Origin: Brienomyrus brachyistius
Taxonomy: Eukaryota; Chordata; Actinopteri; Osteoglossiformes; Mormyridae
Assembly (NCBI RefSeq): GCF_023856365.1
Contig: NC_064534.1
Coordinates: 15,273,960 to 15,337,959, forward strand
Reading direction: 5' to 3'
DNA: 64,000 nucleotides
Shown piece after piece: positions 55,964 to 64,000 of this stretch (within the stretch, counting starts at the first letter, position 1; the number at the start of each line of letters is the position of its first letter). The notes beneath the pieces are model-generated. The model had not been told where the DNA came from. It did not search any database and saw only the letters and a list, made by a program, of their open reading frames with translations. A program made the translations under genes and the position numbers.

Positions 55964-58443
55964 CTGAGTTAAAAGTTAAACAAAAAGTTAGAAATGTTTT
56001 CTGATTGATTGTACAAATGATAGGGCTAGAGGTATACCTAAATTCTATATGGGAGCTGTTATATAATGTTAAAAATGCATAAGTGTTTTTTGTCACACAT
56101 ACACATGCTAAAATACAGTAAATCATTGTGAGAATATTTTGGTGTTATTATACTTACCCTAAAACTGTCCACTTCACTCACTAGGTCTGGTCGTTGCCAG
56201 TCTGGATTGGACAGTATTTTATAGACAACTAATCCAAAGGCTACAATCATGATTCCTAATGAGTTGGCAAACACGGCCTCTGGTGGCAGCTTGGAATAGG
56301 GCTGCGTCTGATTGGTGTTTCCTTTACTGGAAAGGGAACCAATAGTATTCAATTCAATACCAACCTGATGAAGGCTTCACATGGGGATTTCTTATCTGTG
56401 ATAACTCAACATGAAGCTATTCAAAGTGAAATAACGTAAAATGAGACGACAATAAAGCAGCATAAAACAATGTGATAATTACAGCTGCCAAAAATATAGT
56501 AACTGCATGTTGGTCAATTAAAAACTGAAAAAGGTTTTAGTGTAAGCAAGCAGCACGGTGGTTCAGTAGGTAGCACTCACACCTAAGGCCTGGGGGATTT
56601 GAATCCCACCTTTACTACTGTATGTATTCCAGTCTCCTCCCAGAGTCCAAAGACATAATTATGTCAACTAGCACCTTTAAATTACCCACAATGTCCTGAA
56701 ATGGCCTGGTATCTCTACAGAGAGCATTTTCTATAGCATTATCGAGATGGATGGATGCACTAATGTAGGTGGTTGTTTATCAAATATTAATATAAAAAAC
56801 TGAGGACTCACAGTGCGAAGAAAAGCTTCTCATTAATGCCAGAAATGCAGGATGCGATGGCCAGGAAAAAGATGACGCTGCCCATCCAAACATGTATGGG
56901 CTTGAGGAGCTTGCGGAACGCTAGTGGAGACCATGGGAGTAGAAAGGCAGCTAGACCCAGCACCCACTGAGAACAGACAATGTACAAAGAGAATCACATC
57001 AAACTATTTACAGCAATTGATTCACTATAAATGATAAAGAAAGAAGTGCAACAGGTGGTGTGTTACATTCCGCATGGTGTTTCAATGTAATATGCACTGA
57101 GAATTCAATGAAGGAAACCAAATCTTTCTATAGTCTTAAGAAAAATTATGGACCACTACAGACCGCTATACTTGAAGCCTGGATTTTTACAAAGGCTGTC
57201 TTAACAGTATTACCGATTAGCTTTTAAGCTAATGTAGTACAAAAGCAGAAATCTTATAATGCAGATGTACCTGAGCAGTGAAGAGGGCTGTAGTACAGAT
57301 GCCCAGCCAACTGTGCAGTGAGTATAGGTTGGGGGTGGAGCCCGCATTGTGGTAGTCAAAGACTGCACAAAGACCCAGGACAGACAGGACAAAGGCAAGG
57401 AACAGCAAGCCAGCATGCAGGAGTTTCCAAGGCTGTTTGCTTTGCCTCCAGGTCAGTGGGACACGATACACAACTGCGGCTAAAACACGGCCAAAGAAAA
57501 AATAAACATTCATAAATCGATAATGTGTATAGTCCGATGAGCCAAAACATTGTGACCACCCCCACATGAAGCGACTAATGTTTACCATCTCGTAAAAACG
57601 GTACGTGCTAAGGTGTGGGATATAGTAGATGTTAAATTCAGTACTCATGGTCGACATGTTGTGTGCAGAGGAAATGAGCAGGGATGATGTTCTGAGAGAC
57701 TTTGAAAAGGACCAAATTATGACCATGCAATTGCATCTGAGCAACTTCGAAACAGCCAGACCTATGAGGTGCTCAAGGTGAGCCATAGTGAGTACCTACT
57801 GAGAGTGGTCTAAGGAGGGAAAATCATGAGCCAGGCAAGTTGTGAACGAAGGCTATCACATCTGGTACAAATCAACCGAAGGGATACCATGGCACAAATT
57901 TTGATGAGGGTCATGGGAGTAGCGTGTCATGACACACGGTGCATCAGGAGTAGCTAGAGGCACATCAGAGTGCCAAGGCTAACCCCTAAGGAGGAAAGTT
58001 TTTACAAGAAAGTTTACAAGACAGTCAACAGTATTCACTTCATGTGTGGGTGGGCAAAATGTTTTGGTTCATCGGTGTAAATATGCCATAAACACAATGT
58101 ATCAATTAAATTCATATATACGAAAGGAATGAACTACAGAGCATTTAGGATTTAAAGAAAAAAATATGTGTCACATCTGTTCGGAAACAGTTTCAGAAAT
58201 AAAGTAGGGAAGTGAAAACAATACATGACCTCATGTGCAATAATTCCATTACTTACCATTCCCGTACAACACCACGAGGCCGGTCACCATCAGAACCGGA
58301 TGCCAGTTGAACTGCATTGCTGAGCCATCCCAGGCAAATCCCCCACGCCATTTGTAATTCCAGTAAGACACAAACACCACAGAGAGAATTCCAAGGCACA
58401 GGCAAAGCAGGTAGCTCAGATAGAACAGCTGAGATGGCATCAT
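55940..58443 (-). CDS. cyb561a3: cyb561a3 (lysosomal cytochrome b ascorbate-dependent protein 3)
   Basis: A transmembrane ferric reductase that passes electrons from cytosolic ascorbate across the lysosome/late-endosome membrane, helping iron release. Five exons join in frame to 247 residues (human about 242): 58257-58443, 57271-57479, 56812-56966, 56158-56326, 55940-55963. Six membrane helices are expected. The four haem-binding histidines are present in FNWHPVLM, KLLHAGL, YSLHSWLG and KPIHVWMG. The WRGGFAWDGS loop, LPWSPLAFRKLL and GINEKLFF identify A3 rather than CYB561 or CYBRD1, with EAVFANSLG near the end. The C-tail ends in a dileucine (RPLLQEES), as in the human lysosomal tail. Start is MM at 58443, just after a CCCCAG acceptor, so a 5' UTR exon lies upstream. 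Confidence 0.95.
56158..56326 (-). CDS. cyb561a3: cyb561a3 exon 4, last membrane helix
   Basis: Encodes KGNTNQTQPYSKLPPEAVFA, then NSLGIMIVAFGLVVYKIL and NPDWQRP. NQT is a glycosylation sequon in the lumenal loop. Donor AGG|GTAAGT. Confidence 0.96.
56550..56757 (-). repeat. CCATCC-type repeat (reverse), in a cyb561a3 intron
   Basis: On the + strand: CAGCACGGTGGTTCAGTAGG, GGATTTGAATCCCACC and GAGATGGATGGATG. Confidence 0.75.
56812..56966 (-). CDS. cyb561a3: cyb561a3 exon 3
   Basis: Encodes WVLGLAAFLLPWSPLAFRKL, KPIHVWMGSVIFFLAIASC and GINEKLFFA. Holds the fourth haem histidine. Acceptor GTTCTCAG; donor CACT|GTGAGT. Confidence 0.97.
57271..57479 (-). CDS. cyb561a3: cyb561a3 exon 2
   Basis: Encodes AVVYRVPLTWRQSKQPWKLL, HAGLLFLAFVLSVLGLCAVF, DYHNAGSTPNLYSLHSWLG. 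Holds the second and third haem histidines. Acceptor GTTTTAG; donor TCAG|GTACAT. Confidence 0.97.
57527..58080 (+). mobile_element. Tc1-like element, internally deleted, in cyb561a3 intron 1
   Basis: Ends are inverted: left CCGATGAGCCAAAACATTGT, right (other strand) CCGATGAACCAAAACATTTT, with CCACC following each. About 57680-57800 reads like the worn N-terminal helix-turn-helix region of a Tc1 transposase (RDFEKDQI, VSTY-like). At about 0.55 kb it has lost its catalytic part. Confidence 0.75.
58257..58443 (-). CDS. cyb561a3: cyb561a3 exon 1 (coding)
   Basis: Encodes MMPSQLFYLSYLLCLCLGIL, then YWNYKWRGGFAWDGSAMQFN and WHPVLMVTGLVVLYGN. Acceptor TTTCCCCAG; donor AATG|GTAAGT. Confidence 0.96.
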
Positions 58444-59041
58444 GGCCCTGGGGAAATACAATATGTTTCATAAAACATCACATTGGTCACGTGAAAGAGA
58501 AATGACAAAAGATGGATGATCAAAAATAACATCATTCAGGGAGATTTAAAATAAATTATTAAAAATTTTCTACCAGGCACCAAACTTTAGATATCCTGCA
58601 TGGATATTCTTTAGCAATCCGCAGTGAATACTACAGATTGATCAAGTGTTTCTAATACTTCTCCAACCACTGCAAACATGCAGCAGCAAAACAAACACAT
58701 GAACATACATTGAAAGTTGAAGAGCGAGATTTTTTTTTTTTCCTTTTGGAATTATAGTTGGCAGCAGCAATTTTGTGATCTTTTCACAGTTTTTTTTCTC
58801 CCTCACAATTCCGAACACTTCATGTTGAGTATATTTTTTCAATACATAATCCTAAGAAGTAATACTGGTCATCAGTAGCTATAAATCTTTGTAGAAGCTC
58901 ATTTATTTCACGGCTCAGGTGAAACATTGCCCAAAAATGTGTCATTTTGCATGATATCAGAGTGTGAATTGATACAAATGTCATGTAATCATAGAAAAAT
59001 GAGACTGGAATGGGAAAAAAAATGAAACAAAGACTACTCAC

Positions 59042-59220
59042 TCAGTAACTTTTGTTCCAATGTCACAACGTCTTTAGATAGCTGCCCTTAGTACTGAAAA
59101 GCTTCCTTCGACAAAACTTCACCGATATTAATAACCCCTTCTCCTTTCAGTGCCTGCACTGGTTTCTGTAACCAGTTCCCGTCCCTTTTAACCTGTTTCT
59201 TTCACTTCTTCATTTCATTA
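59042..59220 (-). promoter_or_regulatory. candidate cyb561a3 non-coding first exon and promoter
   Basis: On the - strand, TTACTGA|GTGAGTAG gives a donor about 600 bp upstream of the first coding exon. Just upstream are ACTTCCTC and GTCACCTGAC, an E-box-like site one change from the CLEAR motif (GTCACGTGAC) of lysosomal genes. This is inference. A second candidate donor lies at 62806 (GCGAAAG|GTGAAT). Confidence 0.3.
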
Positions 59221-59682
59221 CTGGTGCGCAGAGGAAGTCAGGTGACTACAGGGGGTTCCACCTCAAACTGATTGTGAGTCCTGTGATTTATTGTCCTGAA
59301 ATTCTAGAAGCACCGTTTGAGAATTGCATGTTAACACTGCAGTCACTACAGCACAAATAGTAAAATATGGCTGCTTGATAGATTACCTAGGAGTAGCCTG
59401 AATTACAAAGAATTCCAAATGTAGGATAATACGAAATGACATTTTATCACTGTCTAAAATAATGAGCTGCACATACTAAGCACAAAACTTTATGAAACAA
59501 TTTATAAATGACAAATGAAACATCAAACAATCTGTTCTGCACATATTTTGTGGGTTGACTTCCTGCCTTCAGTTCTGTATGTGAGTTTGCATATTCTCTT
59601 TGCATCTGTGTGAGTTTCCTCCCACAGGCAAAAAACAGGCACTTCGATGACAATTTCGGTACCAAAATATTCTCACAATCGG
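59221..59682. other. no gene seen; repeat fragment
   Basis: Includes a CCATCC-type fragment in reverse at about 59545-59640 (GTGAGTTTGCATATTCTCTT). Nothing else I can name. Confidence 0.45.
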
Positions 59683-59857
59683 TACCACTTCACAATAAGG
59701 CTCTCTTTTGCCACCTGTAAATGGTAGTAACACATTAATAAAAAGAAAAAAGTTATTTTCTATTAATAGATTCTAACACTCTGTAAAATAATTAATAACC
59801 AGATTAAAAACCATTCATAAACCCCTTTATATGGGTAGCCTTATTGTAAAGTGTCAT
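59683..59857. mobile_element. short MITE
   Basis: Terminal inverted repeats CACTTCACAATAAGGCT (59686-59702) and AGCCTTATTGTAAAGTG (59837-59853), 16 of 17 identical when paired. It belongs to the fish class beginning ACTTTACAATAAGG. The inside is AT-rich with no frame. Confidence 0.8.
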
Positions 59858-62800
59858 CAATGTTTCTGTATTGTCCATCACATGTGCTACACTTGACCGG
59901 AACTACATCCAAGATGTGCCCTGTGCCACGATTAGATAAGATCCTGACTCACTCTGACCTTGTACAAGAGGTCATGGAAACTAGATAAAGTCATATTTTC
60001 AAATTATACCCTATACTATATTTACAAAGCCTTATACTATGAACATTTTAAACATCTAGTCAGCTTATTTATACTTTATTCACAAGCTTTTGAGAAATGG
60101 TTAAGCTATGACAAGTAAATTCCATAAAGCAAGCTGATGATTTTGTGCAAAGTCATGCAACAGGCTGTAAAAAGTACAGTTTTAGGGTTTCAGAGCAGGC
60201 TAGAGATAAAGGACATTAACCTGTAACTCAGAGGCTGTTTCGTACATTCGACCTGGGGCCCTAGTATAGAAGCTTTAGGCAAGATAGCAAGTCTGCATTT
60301 ATCTGTACATTTCAGCATTCATGAAACTGAAGGACCTGTAAGTAGGTACAATATGCTTATGTAAGAGTGAACACACTTGCCATAGTCAGTTATGCATTTA
60401 AAACTACACAATGTTAAAATGTATTTGTTTAGTTTGCTGGAATAGCATTTCAGCTTTACTGGTGCAATTTTTAGTTTGCTTTGTTCTGCTTTAGTGCAGA
60501 CTGCTTTTCAGCAGGAAGACAATAGTAAATGTAGAAGGAGGGAAGTCTGATTTTTACATTTTTTTTTCATCCCGTAGGAGATATCAGCTCCACCAACCTT
60601 GCTCTCCACATGGTTCCGATTTCCCAGGGGACAGAATCTGCCAAATATAAGGTCCAATGATGGAGAGAGAAGAAAAGCAGTTTCAAAAGTTCTTTAACTA
60701 TGGAAAGTTTGCTGCAGCCCTGGCACAGGACCAAGCAACTTCTACTTTTCAAACTGAGGAATGAGAACTACACCTTCATTTCATTCTATTTTAATCCGCG
60801 TCTTTCCTTAAAATAGCCCGAAGTGTACTTAAGGTGTCGCCTAAAACCTGTAAAGTGTTTTGAGGGACTTTTCAGAAAATCCATCCATTGTCGTCCAAGA
60901 TGAAGTTCAATTCAGCCATATATCCATTATAATAAAAAATTACAGCCCGTAAGAAAATGACCTTTGAATGATCTTTTGTTTCTTTTTGCTACCCACTATG
61001 TAGAAAAGGTGAGGTATCTCAAAGGGAAGCATGTGTGTGTGTATATTAATAAAAACTATTTTTGAGCTCTGGAAGGTTTGTGTAATTCACATGCTAAATT
61101 TCAGCAAAATCAAAGCGATTCAAAGGTCATTTGTTAAATTAAAATGGAATGACCCAGTAACAGCTTGCATCCATCATCCTCAATCACACCATAACTCCGT
61201 ATCTAATCCGAAAAATGTTATTACTGGGGATCATACAGCGTGGTTGACAGAGGGAATGTCAGCATTAAGTGCTGTTTTGGAGCAAGAAACTCTGAAATTG
61301 GATATCAAGCTTAATTTTCTATTAGAAATAGAAACAGAGATATATTTATTAAATTCTCTACCCCAAGATCTTCTCCAGCAAACATGACAAAACACTTTGT
61401 CTGGAAGGTCATACAGCATCATTTGATTAATAAAAATCGCTTCGGTGTCCTCCTTTCCTAAACCCATGATACCAAGGCTTTCAGTCAGCACTGTTTAAAG
61501 CGTGACATTGCATGTTTTATGGGAATGTAATTCCTCCACTTTTGTTTGAGAGCTGATTTTTATCAAAAGTGAGTCAATACAGAACCGTTGTGCTCACAAA
61601 CAATAATCTAAAGCATTGTTCCTAACAATATGGGGATCGAAGAAAAATAGGAAATACAAGTCACTGATTATTCAGAATACTGTAGGCCCATGAAACGCAG
61701 GGGAATTGCATCCACCAGTCACAACGTGTGTATTGTAAGAGTAGCTCTCCTACACAGAACTGTAGCAAAGTCCTATTGAATACATTTCACATCCCTTTGC
61801 AACAATTTCTTAATGTAGTTGACATATATATTTTTAAATGTGTAGATATAGTTATTTTTGCCACAAAATAGGCTCTCTTGATTTATCAATATAACAGAAA
61901 AACACTGGCCCTCATAGTATTTAACCATCAACCCACAAAGCAGAATCGATCTATGTGGTTAACCATAAAAGATTTTACTGACTGGACCATACAAGATTCT
62001 ACTAAGTGATGACTTTTTTCAATACCTTCCCCCCCACTCCCCTTTTTTGTCTTGCATGTAATGTTTACATTATTCTAAATTCTTGTCTTGCAAATTCAAA
62101 GTTCTGCTCTGTTTCTCAGGTTTTGTGGCTGGAATCCGATTAGGTACACATCAATTTGAATTTATCACACCTGTACAGTACTTCCTCCTGACATCAACCA
62201 GAAAACCTTTTCTTCCGTTTTAAATACTTTTATACTTCCTTTTTCAGTTATTTAAAAACGTAAGCTTTTTATGTGCCAATTTTACTACCAAGTTTTTGTG
62301 TTGGTATCAATATTTACAACCATAACCAGGATAAATTAAATACCAACTCAAACTTACAGACTGCATAGTTTAATCACATTAAGTACAAATATATAGTCAT
62401 ACAACACTACAGATGAATGCAATTTTACGTATGTTGTGCTTTCGGCAGGGGGGAGGGGATAACGTCAGCGAAAAAAATTAGCTAGTTGCAAATGCTAGTC
62501 GTCCTAAAAAATCTATAGACTTTATCCACCTACAGAGTTTGCCCTCTCTGACATTAATTCCCGTCCATAGACGTGATCATACACTAGTTCATTACCAGCT
62601 AGCTAGTAAAGAAGTTTACGCCTGCCATATCATCTCAGCCAGCAAACCGAGTTGACGGAAACACTGCTAACTAGACTGAGTGCATCAGACGGGACAATGA
62701 CAATCACTCCTTATATCTTCATCTTTATGCAAGTGAAATATTTCCGACGTGCGCACAGACATTAAAAAGAATAAATTAAATGAAAGCGTCCGGATGTATA

Positions 62801-64000
62801 TTCACCTTTCGCTGGGAGCCCACAGATCTGTCAGCCCATCGATCAGTAAAGCGAAAGCACTTGGGTCAGACCCTCTTCTCCATGCTCTTTATGGCCGAAC
62901 AACATGGCTGGTTCCGTAATCCTCAGCCGTGGCGTCTCATTCCAAACCCCTCACGGTCGTATCACATTTTCGCCTTCTGGCACTTGCTAGTGCCGCTTTA
63001 TGCAGTCTTTCCCATTATTTATCTTTATCGACACTTCACATATAAACATTTGCTATTCGTACCATTTATTTCTTAAAGTTCTATCCTACCTCAGGTGCTT
63101 CTATGTTGGACCGTTTTGAAAGAATTTGTACTTCTGTCTGCTCAAGGTATTTTGCGAGTTATGTCTGTCTGTTATTCTTTGGTTACATTTAATTCCACTT
63201 TGATTTGGTTGCACGAAACAAGGAAAATAAAAACCTGTATCTTTAGCATTATTTACATCGTGCATTGTCATTTTGCGGACTCAATGCGACGTTTTCTCGG
63301 AAACAAAACAAGTTCATAATGCTTCATTTTGTAACTTTACATAATGTTGTCTTAATAATCATTTCAGAATTCACGCCAGGAGGCAGCATTGAACAACTGA
63401 GAGTTCTCAAAATTCCCGTTACGCGTTTGGTCCCACGTGACATACATTTTGTATTGACCAGAATATCTTCATATGTGACACAAGACCTTCAAAGACCTTT
63501 TTTGAAACGAAATACGTATGTACAAAGGTAACACCATGATGTGCCATTGAAGTGTATCTTATACTGCTTAAGAATTCCGGGTTGACTGAATGATACAGAA
63601 GCCTTGTCTTGGATTTCAATATTAAAAGCTTGAGAGCTTATCTATAAAAAATAAGTGCCTCATTTCTCCTGTCTGTATCAGCAGGAGAACTTTATAATCT
63701 ATCCATTCTATTATACGATGTGTTTTTGGTGTCTAACTGGGTATCTTACTGTACTTTTCCCAATATCTACCAGCAAAAGCATAACAAAATGATCCCATGA
63801 CCCTTTAGGAAGGGGTCCACACAGAAGACTCTTCCTCAATGGCCAAAAACCACACGGCTTAGAACAAACTTCAGTTCACCCCAGACCATATCTGCCAGTG
63901 CTTTGGCAGTGACTGCATTTTTGTAGCTATGATGAACAGAAATATTCTGATATACTGGGCTTATACTGTAGAAAAAGAGTGGTCATTAAATGCTTCTATC
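59858..64000. other. flank with no supportable gene
   Basis: AT-rich, with short frames only (the longest, 118 codons at 61031-61387, has no recognisable motif). The stretch 62800-63000 is more GC-rich and has a donor-like site on the - strand at 62806, so it may be a promoter or first exon of cyb561a3 or a neighbour. Confidence 0.45.

Noticed and set aside
57229..57786. 185-codon frame upstream of cyb561a3 exon 2
   Set aside because: Its upstream half runs through the Tc1-like relic and intron; the acceptor at 57480 defines the exon.
61031..61387. 118-codon frame
   Set aside because: No motif, no homology recognised and no splice logic; such lengths arise by chance in 64 kb of AT-rich DNA.
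62780..63076. 98-codon frame and a short ATG frame near 62909
   Set aside because: Aromatic-rich but not recognisable. The region may be a promoter, and no downstream exon could be found to support a gene.

Overview
This window is vertebrate nuclear DNA, most likely from a teleost or other ray-finned fish. The genes have introns with GT...AG borders, and the spliced products match vertebrate families throughout. The spaces between exons are AT-rich and full of decayed fish-type repeats (Tc1-like and hAT-like DNA transposons, tRNA-like SINE relics, a very common fish 'CCATCC...TGCCGCC' repeat, LINE 3' ends and a Ty3/gypsy gag relic). Family names and human comparisons come from memory of those proteins; no search was run.

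Five genes can be supported. (1) golga7, + strand, last three coding exons (1-3093); the gene starts outside the window. (2) r3hcc1, + strand, seven coding exons (about 9542-15418): an R3H domain split over two exons, a long low-complexity middle exon, and a C-terminal RRM-like part. Its expected start codon reads CTG in an excellent Kozak context, and the R3H arginine is gone. (3) loxl2, - strand, thirteen coding exons (45014 down to 17057): a complete 766-residue secreted lysyl oxidase-like 2 with signal peptide, four SRCR domains and the copper/LTQ catalytic domain. Every exon junction keeps frame; one intron is GC-AG. (4) A one-exon, replication-type linker histone H1 on the - strand (51854-52453), with a perfect 3' histone stem-loop and an upstream H1 box. 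(5) cyb561a3, - strand, five coding exons (58443 down to 55940): a 247-residue lysosomal cytochrome b561 family ferric reductase.

Layout: golga7 -> long repeat-rich spacer (3.1-8.6 kb) -> r3hcc1 -> tail-to-tail with loxl2 (28 kb of intron-rich gene) -> spacer (45-51.8 kb) -> H1 -> spacer (52.6-55.6 kb) -> cyb561a3 -> repeat-rich flank to 64 kb. The r3hcc1-loxl2 pair is also adjacent in human 8p21, so this is conserved synteny. The five genes do not form a pathway: protein palmitoylation, a putative RNA-binding protein, matrix cross-linking, chromatin and lysosomal iron/ascorbate redox.

No previously undescribed multi-gene system is evident. The observations most worth checking are the CTG start and the missing R3H arginine in r3hcc1, a 2.04-kb hAT-type element with an 8-bp target duplication and a second hAT-type MITE nested inside it in an r3hcc1 intron, the GC-AG intron and the 33-bp minisatellite of loxl2, and the solitary cell-cycle-type H1 gene.
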